A DNA stretch of 64,000 bases, from NCBI GenBank assembly GCA_934339005.1, contig CAKRHR010000007.1:1-64000 (forward strand). The letters are read 5' to 3'. This stretch comes from an uncultured Catenibacillus sp. (GTDB lineage: Bacteria > Bacillota > Clostridia > Lachnospirales > Lachnospiraceae). A model generated the notes under the pieces. The model had not been told where the DNA came from and searched no databases. It was given only the letters and a program-made list of their open reading frames with translations. Numbering within the stretch: the stretch's first letter is position 1; each line of letters starts with the position of its first letter. Below, one piece after another: positions 1 to 8,115 of this stretch. The position numbers were made by a program, and so were the translations under genes.

Positions 1-1366
1 CGCCTGCTGACATCAGAGATAATGTGGATGCACAGATACTTGCCTGTGAAGTAGATCCGTTGGATTCAAAAGTTTCTGATACTGTACGAATCGCATATGG
101 GAATTCTTCAACACTTGGAAGTACAGGTACAAGGGCACGTTCTGCCAAAGCACCGTGACCGATTTCACGACGTCCCGGTCCTCTGGAAGGTTTTGTCTCA
201 CCTACAGAGTATGAAGGGAAATTGTAATGATGCATATATCTCTTAGATGTTTCTGTCACATCAAGACCATCAATCTTCTGTGCTTCAGACATTGGTGCAA
301 GTGTTGTCACTGTACAGATCTGTGTCTGTCCACGAGTAAACATACCAGAACCATGTGTTCTTGGTAAAATATCGATTTCTGCAGACAGTGGACGAATCTG
401 GTTGATTGCACGGCCGTCCGGACGTTTGTGGTCTTTTAAAATCATCTTACGAACTGTCTTTTTCTGATACTGATAAACAGCTTCATCGATTAAACCAAGC
501 CATTCTTCATTTTCTGCAAATGCTTCTGCTAACTTGTCTTTAATCTGACGGATATTTTCTTCTCTAACCTGCTTTACATCTGTAAATACAGCTTCTTCCA
601 TCGCTTCAGGAGAAACGATTTCTTTGATTGCTGCAAAAAGTTCTTCAGGAATAGCGCAGCTTTCATAGCTGTGTTTTGGTTTGCCACATTCAGCAACGAT
701 TGTATCGATGAATGCAATAACCTGCTGGTTGACTTCATGTGCTGCAAAAATCGCATCAATCATCTGAGCTTCAGGTACTTCGTTTGCACCGGCTTCAATC
801 ATGATGACTTTTTCTCTTGTGGAAGCAACTGTCAGTGCAAGGTCTGAAACTGCTTTCTGAGCTGTTGTTGGGTTGAATACAAATTCACCGTTAATCAGAC
901 CAACCTGTGTTGTTGCACAAGGGCCGTCAAATGGGATATCTGAAATTGCTGTTGCAATCGCTGAACCAAGCATTGCTGTAAGTTCAGGGCTGCAGTCAGG
1001 GTCTACACACATAACCAGGTTGTTTAATGTAACGTCATTTCTGTAATCCTTAGGGAACAGTGGACGCATTGGACGGTCGATAACTCGTGATGTCAGGATT
1101 GCGTTTTCACTTGCTTTACCTTCACGTTTGTTAAAGCCTCCAGGAATCTTGCCTACAGAGTACATCTTTTCTTCGTATTCAACACTTAATGGGAAGAAAT
1201 CGATACCCTCTCTTGGTTTTTCACTTGCTGTTGCTGTTGATAATACAACAGTATCACCGTAGTGCATAAATGCTGCACCGTTTGCCTGAGCGGCTACACG
1301 ACCGATATCAACGCGAAGTGTACGGCCTGCCAGCTCCATAGAATAGCTTTTGTATTCTTTTGCCAT
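1..1366 (-). CDS. pnp: Polyribonucleotide nucleotidyltransferase (PNPase), 3' part beyond window
   Basis: Phosphorolytic 3'-5' exoribonuclease of RNA turnover. About 455 codons from the start are visible; the KH and S1 domains lie outside the window. Read on the minus strand the protein begins MAKEYKSYSMELAGRTLRVD and carries the first RNase PH domain (FDGPCATTQVGL, GKIPGGFNKREG) and the beginning of the second (ILPRTHGSGMFTRGQTQ). Two in-frame ATGs exist, at 1372 and 1366. The GGAG sits only 1 base from the first and 7 bases from the second, so 1366 is chosen. It lies downstream of rpsO, the usual rpsO-pnp order, behind a rpsO terminator and a long leader hairpin. Confidence 0.96.
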   Translation of the reverse strand, partial: MAKEYKSYSMELAGRTLRVDIGRVAAQANGAAFMHYGDTVVLSTATASEKPREGIDFFPLSVEYEEKMYSVGKIPGGFNKREGKASENAILTSRVIDRPMRPLFPKDYRNDVTLNNLVMCVDPDCSPELTAMLGSAIATAISDIPFDGPCATTQVGLINGEFVFNPTTAQKAVSDLALTVASTREKVIMIEAGANEVPEAQMIDAIFAAHEVNQQVIAFIDTIVAECGKPKHSYESCAIPEELFAAIKEIVSPEAMEEAVFTDVKQVREENIRQIKDKLAEAFAENEEWLGLIDEAVYQYQKKTVRKMILKDHKRPDGRAINQIRPLSAEIDILPRTHGSGMFTRGQTQICTVTTLAPMSEAQKIDGLDVTETSKRYMHHYNFPSYSVGETKPSRGPGRREIGHGALAERALVPVLPSVEEFPYAIRTVSETFESNGSTSQASICASTLSLMSAG

Positions 1367-1416
1367 GTTCATACTCCTTTCAAATATATACGTGTTTTTA
1401 AATACATCTCCTGCAC

Positions 1417-1518
1417 GCGGATATATCTTAGGGAAGCCTCCGAAACTACTGAAAAATCTGTCATACACTGACCTGCTTTTCAGTGGTCCCGGTATGTGCC
1501 TTCCCACCTGATATCCGC
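1417..1518 (-). promoter_or_regulatory. Long hairpin in the pnp 5' leader
   Basis: On the transcribed strand, GCGGATAT (1518-1511) pairs with ATATCCGC (1424-1417), GGGAAG with CTTCCC (1505-1500 with 1436-1431), and ACTGAAAA with TTTTCAGT (1484-1477 with 1455-1448). Together they give an interrupted stem of about 100 nt between the rpsO terminator and the pnp start. In E. coli the pnp leader forms a long double-stranded stem cut by RNase III and used in PNPase autocontrol. The similar placement here suggests, but does not prove, the same logic. Confidence 0.55.
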
Positions 1519-1523
1519 TTAAT

Positions 1524-1553
1524 CAACAAAAGGGGTGGATATCGCACCACCCC
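1524..1553 (-). terminator. Intrinsic terminator after rpsO
   Basis: GGGGTGG and CCACCCC arms (1553-1547 and 1538-1532) with an 8-nt loop, followed on the minus strand by TTTTGTTG. It would reduce but may not abolish read-through from rpsO into pnp. Confidence 0.75.
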
Positions 1554-1564
1554 ATCTGTTAAAA

Positions 1565-1831
1565 TTATCGTCTAAGACCTAATTTTTCAACGATTGCTCT
1601 GTATCTTTCGATATCAGTTTTCTTTAAGTAGTCAAGAAGACCACGTCTCTGACCAACCATTTTTAACATACCACGTCTTGAATGATGGTCTTTTTTGTGA
1701 ACTTTAAGATGCTCTGTAAGGTCAGCGATACGTGCTGATAATAAAGCGATCTGAACTTCTGGTGAACCTGTGTCTTCTGGTGTCTTGCCATATTTGGCAA
1801 TGATTTCTTTTTTCATTTCTGTTGTAATCAT
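1565..1831 (-). CDS. rpsO: 30S ribosomal protein S15
   Basis: Primary 16S rRNA-binding protein of the small subunit platform. The 88 residues match the family length exactly, with the typical [22 protein letters not shown] and [20 protein letters not shown] segments. A strong AGGAGG lies 8 bases before the ATG. The gene precedes pnp on the same strand and has its own promoter and an 80-90 nt leader. Confidence 0.98.
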   Translation of the reverse strand: MITTEMKKEIIAKYGKTPEDTGSPEVQIALLSARIADLTEHLKVHKKDHHSRRGMLKMVGQRRGLLDYLKKTDIERYRAIVEKLGLRR

Positions 1832-1953
1832 TGAAATATCCTCCTAATAATTTAAAATGCCATGTGCTAAGATTCAGGTTGGAGAATCCACAAATCCTGG
1901 CACAGGTTAATTTCATACTTGCACATTATAACATAGCGATTTTATCTTGTAAA
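1832..1953 (-). promoter_or_regulatory. rpsO promoter and structured leader
   Basis: A near-consensus sigma-A promoter reads TTTACA (1953-1948), 17 bases, TATAAT (1930-1925). The leader of about 85 nt can fold in alternative ways: CAGG...CCTG around TGGA-TTC-TCCA, or TGTGCCA against the later GCACATGGCA. S15 represses its own synthesis through leader RNA in several bacteria. The alternative pairings fit such a role, but no S15-binding motif was verified. Confidence 0.7.
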
Positions 1954-2091
1954 CATGTTTAATTAATTTTTTTATTTTAAAATTTATTTGCGTTTCATGC
2001 ATAAATATACACTTGTTCACCAAAATATGCATTTATAAAATGTATTATTCATTTCAAATTTAAATATATACTCAAAAATTCAAGAAAACAG

Positions 2092-2120
2092 TTGCACCAC
2101 AGTCAAAAAAAAGATAATAT
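2092..2120 (+). promoter_or_regulatory. argH promoter
   Basis: TTGCAC (2092-2097), 17 bases, TAATAT (2115-2120), about 70 bases before the argH start. The AT-rich DNA just upstream (about 1995-2060) has TGCATAAATATACA-like stretches that faintly resemble ArgR boxes; this is too weak to annotate separately. The rest of the rpsO-argH gap holds nothing else recognisable. Confidence 0.6.
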
Positions 2121-2192
2121 ATTTTTACGAGTGACAGAATTCACCTTTGACACTCATACCAGCTAATATATTAAAGAAAGAAGGAATCCATC

Positions 2193-3590
2193 ATGAAACT
2201 TTGGGGCGGACGCTTCACAAAAGAAACGAACCAGCTTGTACATAATTTTAATGCTTCTATTTCTTTTGACCAGAAGTTTTTTAAACAGGATATTGACGGC
2301 AGCATCGCACATGTTACTATGCTTGCCAAACAGCACATTATCACAGATGATGAAAAGGATGTTATCGTCAACGAACTTAAGAATATTAAACAGCAGATTA
2401 TCGATGGCAAACTTGAGATTGACCAAAGCTGCGAAGACATCCACAGTTTTGTGGAGGCCACTTTGATCGAGCGTACAGGGGATGTTGGCAAGAAGCTGCA
2501 CACAGGCCGCAGCCGTAACGACCAGGTGGCTTTGGACATGAAGCTTTATACTCGTGATGAGGTCATTGAAACTGACCATTTGCTCACACATCTGCTTGAA
2601 ACGATTTTAAAAATCATGGAAGCCAATACAGATACTTATATGCCGGGCTTTACACATCTTCAGAAGGCTCAGCCGCTGACACTGGCACATCATTTCGGTG
2701 CTTATTTTGAAATGTTTAAACGTGACCGCAGCCGTCTGGCAGATATTTACGACCGCATGAACTACTGTCCTCTTGGCAGTGGCGCGCTTGCAGGTACAAC
2801 TTATCCTTTAGACCGTGCCTATACTGCAGAGCTTCTTCATTTTTACGGACCTACATTAAACAGTATGGACTCTGTATCTGACAGAGATTACCTGATTGAA
2901 TTTTTAAGCGCACTCTCCACGATTATGATGCACTTAAGCCGTTTTTCAGAAGAAATCATTGTATGGAACACAAATGAATATCAGTTTATTGAGTTAGATG
3001 ACGCTTATTCTACAGGCAGTTCTATCATGCCTCAGAAGAAAAATCCGGATATTGCAGAACTCGTCCGTGGTAAGACAGGTCGTGTTTATGGTGCTTTAGT
3101 TTCTCTGTTGACAACTATGAAAGGCCTGCCGCTTGCATACAATAAAGATATGCAGGAGGATAAAGAGCTGACATTTGACGCTATTGACACAGTAAAAGGC
3201 TGCATCCAGCTGTTTGACGGCATGATTGATACGATGCGCATTAATAAAGATAAGATGGCAAAGAGTGCCATGAATGGCTTTACAAATGCCACCGATGCCG
3301 CAGATTATCTTGTTAAACACGGCGTACCATTCCGTGATGCACATGGCATTATCGGTCAGCTTGTGCTTTATTGTATTGACAAAGGCATCGCTCTTGATGA
3401 TATGTCCCTTGAAGAATTTCAGGCTATAAGCCCTGTCTTTAAAGAAGATATCTACGATGCGATTTCATTAAAAACCTGTGTTGAGATGAGAAATACAATC
3501 GGTGCCCCTGGTATCGATGCTATGAAACAGGTCATTGCTTTAAATGAAGCTTACCTTAAGGAACATCCTGCAGCTGATTTTGTAAAATAA
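2193..3590 (+). CDS. argH: Argininosuccinate lyase
   Basis: Last step of arginine biosynthesis: argininosuccinate to arginine and fumarate; cytoplasmic homotetramer. The 465 residues are the normal length. It starts MKLWGGRF as is typical, carries the HTGRSRNDQ substrate motif near residue 110, and has the fumarase-superfamily signature [12 protein letters not shown] near 275, whose flexible loop bears the catalytic Ser. AAGGA lies before the ATG. argG, the usual partner, is not in the window, and argH stands alone here with its own promoter. Confidence 0.97.
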   Translation: MKLWGGRFTKETNQLVHNFNASISFDQKFFKQDIDGSIAHVTMLAKQHIITDDEKDVIVNELKNIKQQIIDGKLEIDQSCEDIHSFVEATLIERTGDVGKKLHTGRSRNDQVALDMKLYTRDEVIETDHLLTHLLETILKIMEANTDTYMPGFTHLQKAQPLTLAHHFGAYFEMFKRDRSRLADIYDRMNYCPLGSGALAGTTYPLDRAYTAELLHFYGPTLNSMDSVSDRDYLIEFLSALSTIMMHLSRFSEEIIVWNTNEYQFIELDDAYSTGSSIMPQKKNPDIAELVRGKTGRVYGALVSLLTTMKGLPLAYNKDMQEDKELTFDAIDTVKGCIQLFDGMIDTMRINKDKMAKSAMNGFTNATDAADYLVKHGVPFRDAHGIIGQLVLYCIDKGIALDDMSLEEFQAISPVFKEDIYDAISLKTCVEMRNTIGAPGIDAMKQVIALNEAYLKEHPAADFVK

Positions 3591-3619
3591 TAACCAAAAT
3601 ATTTAATAATTTCATAAAG

Positions 3620-3659
3620 CAAGCCCAAATGTCACACGTAAAAGTGTCATTTGGGCTTG
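3620..3659. terminator. Hairpin between convergent argH and the kinase remnant
   Basis: Perfect 12-bp arms CAAGCCCAAATG / CATTTGGGCTTG with a small inner ACAC/GTGT pairing. There is no strong T-run on either side, so it is a stable 3'-end structure that probably serves argH and perhaps the opposite strand. Confidence 0.55.
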
Positions 3660-3674
3660 TGAGCATTCATATCA

Positions 3675-4424
3675 TTAGTTTTTATCAGTATCAAGTATTT
3701 CTTCTAACATCTTCAAAAGTTTTTTGTTATCAATTGGTTTTGCCAGATGACCATTCATGCCGGCTTCAAATGAAGCCACTTTATCTTCTTCAAACGCATT
3801 TGCAGAAATCGCAATCACCGAAAGTGCCATATTTAAATCTTCCAGAATATCTTCCCGATGCTTTGTCACACACCGATAATACGGTTCTTTACCGATTTTT
3901 TCAATCGGTGCCACACCGTAATAACCGGAAATAATATTATCTGCGCTTACAAAAGCATCGATTTTTCTGTCGTTAAAATTGCTGGTACATTGTTCAAAAT
4001 CAGCATATGACACCACTTCCACATCGTCCTGTGTCTTCTCAATCCATTTGTTAAAGGTAACTAACATACGTTTGTCACTGCCAACAATTCCGATTTCTTT
4101 GCCTGAATAAGTTGAAATCTCACCACTTATAAGTTCTTTATACAATTCCTCCCAAGTACCATACACATATTCATAACGCCAGCCTGTATAGGCAGCAACC
4201 TTTTGGATATATTCATAACTATATCCGTCTTTAGATTCACCATTACCTGCTCCATCCTGAAAATTGCGCGATGCATAATAACCAATGCGCACCGTCTTTA
4301 AATCCCGTGCAGCGCCGCCTGCATCTTCACGTTCAACCGTATCTTTTAACGCATCATCACTTTCTTTTGCATTAGCCTGCAAGCTATATGAAAATACCTC
4401 CCGAGTATTGATTTTATGGGTCAA
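3675..4424 (-). pseudogene. Internally deleted hybrid sensor kinase remnant (SBP_bac_3 ... receiver)
   Basis: The open frame of about 250 codons joins pieces that normally lie far apart in a hybrid sensor kinase. Residues about 43-100 (VRIGYYASRNFQDG to ELISGEI) are the first half of a periplasmic-type solute-binding domain. STYSGKEIGIVGSDKR onward is a later part of such a domain, ending EDLNMALSVI. The last 45 residues (AISANAFEEDKVASFEAGMNG, then LAKPID) are the C-terminal half of a receiver domain. The membrane, HisKA and ATPase parts are absent. Before the first domain there is only SLQANA, which looks like the end of a signal peptide. The only upstream start is a TTG inside the cupin-gene terminator hairpin, with no proper ribosome site. 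Several in-frame deletions are inferred; a functional product is unlikely. Confidence 0.75.
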
Positions 4425-4436
4425 TATCCGGGAGGT
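4396..4436 (-). terminator. Terminator-like hairpin after the cupin gene
   Basis: Arms ACCTCCCG / CGGGAGGT extended by ATATTGA / TCAATA around a CCCATAAAA loop, followed on the minus strand by ATTTTC. It ends the cupin transcript and forms the broken edge of the kinase remnant. Confidence 0.65.
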
Positions 4437-4488
4437 TTATATCTTTGATGCAAGTACTTAATGTTTAATTCGTCCTGTCATCTGTTCA

Positions 4489-4818
4489 TTAAAATACAAC
4501 TACAAGCAACATCTTAAACTGTTCCTGTCCATATACAGCATGTGGATGTTTTGCAGGCATCACAATAGATTCGCCCTCTTTAAGTAAATATTCCACACCA
4601 TCAATTGTAATTTTGCCAACGCCATCCAGACATGTCACAAATGCATCACCGCCAGATTCATGTGTGCTAATTTCCTCATCTTTGTCAAATGCAAATAAAG
4701 TAATGCTTAAATGCTCGTTCTGTGCAAGTGTTTTGCTGACAACCTGTCCCGCCTGATAAGCAACCTGCTCTTTTAATGTTACAACTTCTGCTTTGCTAAT
4801 GTTTTTAATGCCTGTCAT
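4489..4818 (-). CDS. Small cupin-domain protein
   Basis: Single-domain cupin of 109 residues. Typical motifs are visible: the first cupin motif around STHESGGDAFVTCLDGVGKI (an H and E in the usual metal-binding positions) and the second, GESIVMPAKHPHAVYG, with His. Such stand-alone Cupin_2 proteins are common in Clostridia; their ligands are mostly unknown. TCAGGAGGAATC lies before the ATG. It has its own 3' hairpin and appears monocistronic. Confidence 0.85.
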   Translation of the reverse strand: MTGIKNISKAEVVTLKEQVAYQAGQVVSKTLAQNEHLSITLFAFDKDEEISTHESGGDAFVTCLDGVGKITIDGVEYLLKEGESIVMPAKHPHAVYGQEQFKMLLVVVF

Positions 4819-4997
4819 TTTTGATTCCTCCTGAATTTTTATTGTGCAGATACCAAAATTATGATGTAAGTGTCAAAATTCTAAATTGCAATTGCGCTTG
4901 AACAAATGAGCACTTTAGACTTATTGATACTCATATCATATTATTTTGACTTTTTTCATAACATTATATTACTATATTTCTGGAATTATTTACGTGG

Positions 4998-6212
4998 TTA
5001 TGGCAACATAATTGACATTATTTTTTCCAGTGACTGGCACAAATAATCAATTTCTTCTTTTGTATTATAAAATGCCGGTGAAATGCGCACTGCGCCTGTC
5101 AGACCAAAGCTTTGTAATCCCGGCAGGGCACAATGCTGTCCTGAACGCACCGCTACACCAAGTTTATCAAGCAATGCTGCAATATCATACGGATGCGCAC
5201 CATCTGCCACAAAAGAAATCACTCCTGAGCGATCTTTTGGATGCCCTAAGATATGCAGCCAATTATACATCTGTAGTTTTTCTTCCGCATACGCCAACAG
5301 TTCTCTTTCATAATTTCTTATCGCATGTATATCATGTTCCATAAGATAATCTATCGCAGCGCCAAGGCTTATAATACCTGAAATATTCGGAGTTCCGGCT
5401 TCTAGCCGAAACGGAAGCTTTTCCCAGGTTGTTTCTTCTTCTGTCACAAAATCAACCATACCACCACCAAATCGAATCGGTGGTAATTTTTCAAGGCATT
5501 CTATTTTACCATATAATACCCCAATGCCTGTTTGCGCCAGCATTTTGTGACCTGAAAATGTATAATAATCCATATCTGCTTCGATCACATTTATTCCCTG
5601 ATGTAAAATTCCCTGTGCACCATCTACCAAAACTTCTGCACCATATCTATGTGCCATTGAAATAATTTTTTTCAACGGATTCACGGTTCCCGTAAGATTG
5701 GATACCTGTCCAACTGCAACAAGCCTTACACAGTTTTCCCTCAGCATATGTTCCATCACACTCAAGTCTAACTCACCATCAACATTTGGGCAGACAAGAA
5801 ATTTTGCACCGGAATGTGCACACATTTGCTGCCATGGCACAAAATTTGAATGATGCTCTAACGTTGTTGATATAATAGCTTGTCCTGCTTTTAAACTTTG
5901 TGCAATCCCCGTCGACACAAGATGAATACTGTCGGTTGTTCCCTGCGTAAAAATCACACTGGCTTTATCCCCGGCACTGATGAAATCTGCTGCCTTTTTC
6001 CTTGCAATCTCCACTGCATTTGTCGAACACTCACTTAAATAGTGAATACCTCTATGTACATTTGCATGTTCCTGTGTATAATGTTTTACCCAACGGTCAA
6101 TCACTTGCTTCGGCATCTGACTTGTTGCTGCATTATCCAGATAAACCAGTGGTTTATGATACACTTTTGTTTCTAATATCGGAAAATCTTTCCGCCATTG
6201 ATTCATTTCCAT
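4998..6212 (-). CDS. SufS/CsdA-type cysteine desulfurase (class V aminotransferase fold)
   Basis: PLP enzyme of 404 residues, the SufS length. It shows YLDNAATSQMP at the start, the EHHSNFVPWQ motif, DGAQG at 197-201, the PLP Lys in FSGHKM (K223), and a catalytic-loop Cys in SGQHCALP (C361) with the short SufS-type loop. It would take sulfur from cysteine and pass it to a SufE-type acceptor. A SufE-like gene lies nearby, beyond one LysR gene (7222-7653). No sufBCD is in view, so the sulfur may serve a dedicated Fe-S or thio pathway. AGGGG precedes the ATG by 7 bases. Confidence 0.88.
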   Translation of the reverse strand: MEMNQWRKDFPILETKVYHKPLVYLDNAATSQMPKQVIDRWVKHYTQEHANVHRGIHYLSECSTNAVEIARKKAADFISAGDKASVIFTQGTTDSIHLVSTGIAQSLKAGQAIISTTLEHHSNFVPWQQMCAHSGAKFLVCPNVDGELDLSVMEHMLRENCVRLVAVGQVSNLTGTVNPLKKIISMAHRYGAEVLVDGAQGILHQGINVIEADMDYYTFSGHKMLAQTGIGVLYGKIECLEKLPPIRFGGGMVDFVTEEETTWEKLPFRLEAGTPNISGIISLGAAIDYLMEHDIHAIRNYERELLAYAEEKLQMYNWLHILGHPKDRSGVISFVADGAHPYDIAALLDKLGVAVRSGQHCALPGLQSFGLTGAVRISPAFYNTKEEIDYLCQSLEKIMSIMLP

Positions 6213-6264
6213 AAAATCGCCCCTGTATACATCACTTTGATTAAACTGTTTACAATGATATAAG

Positions 6265-6293
6265 TTGATTTTACCTATCGGTTATGTTATAAT
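6265..6293 (+). promoter_or_regulatory. Promoter of the LysR gene
   Basis: TTGATT (6265-6270), 17 bases, TATAAT (6288-6293), about 80 bases before the LysR start and inside the divergent space shared with the SufS-like gene. This is the usual place for LysR control of both directions. Confidence 0.65.
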
Positions 6294-6371
6294 TTAAATA
6301 TATACTACTTTATACATGTTAAAAAGTCTATATTGTTTTCCCGGACCAAACTTACCAGAAAGGCGGTACTT

Positions 6372-7271
6372 ATGAATACTGAACAGCTTAATTGTTTTTT
6401 GGAAGCAGCAAAATGCAAGTCTTTTTCCCTTGCAGCTTCTCATTTATTTGTTTCTCAACCTACACTTAGCAGAAATATCGCCACTCTGGAGAAAGAACTT
6501 GGTATTATCCTGTTTCATCGAAATTCATTTCACGGCATTGAATTGACAGAATCCGGAAAAATTATGATGAAAGTCTTCGCTGACACTCAAAAAGCCATAT
6601 CTGCAGCACTTGCACAGGCTATTGAAATCGAAAATTCCAAAACCGTCTGTATGGTTCTTGGTCTTCTTGAAGGTCAGCTTTTAGATGACAAATTAAGCGA
6701 TCTGATTAACGCTTTCAAGCTGGAATATCCAAATATCAGGGTTAAAATTAAGAGAAGTACATATCAGGGTCTGATTCATGCACTTCTCTCTGACGAATTA
6801 TCTGTGATTTGTATGCCCGAATGGCAGTTTATTAACAAAGATCAGTTATCCGTTTATACATTCTGTCAAATTGATACTGTTCTTGTCGTACCTAAACGTT
6901 TGCTTCCTGAAGCCGAGCCAAGAACTTACTCACTTACAGAATTTCAGCAATATCCTTTTATCACCGTTGATGAAGCTGAAAGCAAACATGCTTACACGAT
7001 GCTTCAACATATTTGCAGAAATGCCAAAATAAAACCTTCCATTCACCCTGTTACCAGTCTGCAGGAAGAAATTCAGGCCGTGGAAATGGGCGAGGGCATT
7101 ATCGCTATTAACCCTTACAATTCCATTTGTTACAGTCCAAATGTACATTGCCTGAAGCTTAAAGAGCTTGAAGCCCAGCCTTTTTCCATTGGTTGGAAAA
7201 CCACCTCCGATTCCGATGCCATCAGGATGTTTCGTCAGTTTTTAGGAAATTACAGCAAACAGCATAAATAG
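6372..7271 (+). CDS. LysR-family transcriptional regulator
   Basis: A 299-residue LysR regulator. The N-terminal winged helix-turn-helix has MNTEQLNCFLEAAKCKSFSL and FVSQPTLSRNIATLEKELG, followed by a substrate-binding fold starting near residue 80. The ATG at 6372 is preferred over the upstream TTG at 6333 because AGAAAGG precedes it. It is divergent from the SufS-like gene and overlaps the 3' end of the SufE-like gene tail to tail by 50 bases. The placement between the two suggests it controls this sulfur-transfer pair; the effector is unknown. Confidence 0.9.
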   Translation: MNTEQLNCFLEAAKCKSFSLAASHLFVSQPTLSRNIATLEKELGIILFHRNSFHGIELTESGKIMMKVFADTQKAISAALAQAIEIENSKTVCMVLGLLEGQLLDDKLSDLINAFKLEYPNIRVKIKRSTYQGLIHALLSDELSVICMPEWQFINKDQLSVYTFCQIDTVLVVPKRLLPEAEPRTYSLTEFQQYPFITVDEAESKHAYTMLQHICRNAKIKPSIHPVTSLQEEIQAVEMGEGIIAINPYNSICYSPNVHCLKLKELEAQPFSIGWKTTSDSDAIRMFRQFLGNYSKQHK

Positions 7272-7653
7272 TATCAGCAATACCTGTAATACCGTTTACA
7301 CGTGCACCGGAAAACTGTTCTGTCAAATCACATTCTTTTAAGAAGTCAATTTTACGTCCGGCAATTTCCTTCACTGTCAGGCCATTATAAAGCTGCATCA
7401 TGATATACAATATCCCCCGGATAATTAATGTATCTGATGTAGCTTTCATTGTAAACAGACTATTTTCTATCTCGTATTTAATCCACACCTGTGACTGACA
7501 GCCATGATGCAAATAAGTATCTGTCATCAAATCCGGCTGATTGGGTTCTACATAGGCAGACAGCTCGACAATAAACGCATATTTCAAAAATGCATCATCA
7601 AAAACATTTAACTCATCTTTGATTTCTCTGATTCTTGTTTCAATCTCTCCCAT
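7222..7653 (-). CDS. SufE-like sulfur acceptor protein
   Basis: About 143 residues of the SufE / Fe-S metabolism family, which accepts persulfide sulfur from a SufS-type desulfurase. The family hallmark GCQSQVW is present, with the acceptor Cys at about C52, and the C-terminal half has the usual NGITGIADTIYA-type end. The ATG at 7653, which begins MGEIETRIRE, fits the family start better than the longer frame. It is the third gene of an operon behind the ACP-like protein and the isomerase-like protein. The nearby SufS-like enzyme is its probable donor. Confidence 0.88.
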   Translation of the reverse strand: MGEIETRIREIKDELNVFDDAFLKYAFIVELSAYVEPNQPDLMTDTYLHHGCQSQVWIKYEIENSLFTMKATSDTLIIRGILYIMMQLYNGLTVKEIAGRKIDFLKECDLTEQFSGARVNGITGIADTIYAVCCNFLKTDETS

Positions 7654-7660
7654 TATACAT

Positions 7661-8101
7661 TCACTCTCGTTTTTTTGCTGAAGCTGCACCAGTTTTTTCC
7701 ATAATAATAAGTGCTAAATCATCCGTTGTTTCAATATCTGCTGTATTATAAGGTATATACTGAAATGAAAAAGCTTCTGAAAGCGACATAAAAAGTAATA
7801 CTTTTTTCGTCATAAATGAACTCGTTGCACCACAGTGCTTTGAAACATCCAAGAGTGTAGCTTCATTCGGATTTAGTTTTCCTGCTTTTGCAACACTTAA
7901 CTTTGCCAGTTCATTTAAATTATGTGTACCTGACAAATTTTCTTCATCATCCAGCAAAAACTTATAAATCACATATTGATAAATATGCTTTGAAAATTCT
8001 GAAGGGTCTGGACATGCCATCCCCTTCAGCGTATCTATTTCTCTATTTGCCTGGACATTTGCGATTGTCAGCCGTTTAACAATACCATCTCTGTCAAGCA
8101 T
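7661..8101 (-). CDS. Conserved small protein, possibly ACP-like
   Basis: I do not recognise this 146-residue protein firmly. The C-terminal half (LLDVSKHCGATSSFMTKKVLLFM ... YIPYNTADIETTDDLALII) has the spacing of an acyl-carrier fold: a helix after a GATSS turn and a final ADI.TTDDLA..I helix. It lacks the DSL serine motif, though a Ser is present in GATSS. The N-terminal half is helical. It lies 14 bases after the isomerase-like gene and directly before the SufE-like gene, so the three are probably made together. A role as carrier or scaffold in a sulfur-transfer pathway is only a guess. Confidence 0.6.
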   Translation of the reverse strand: MLDRDGIVKRLTIANVQANREIDTLKGMACPDPSEFSKHIYQYVIYKFLLDDEENLSGTHNLNELAKLSVAKAGKLNPNEATLLDVSKHCGATSSFMTKKVLLFMSLSEAFSFQYIPYNTADIETTDDLALIIMEKTGAASAKKRE

Positions 8102-8115
8102 ATTTTCCTCATTTC

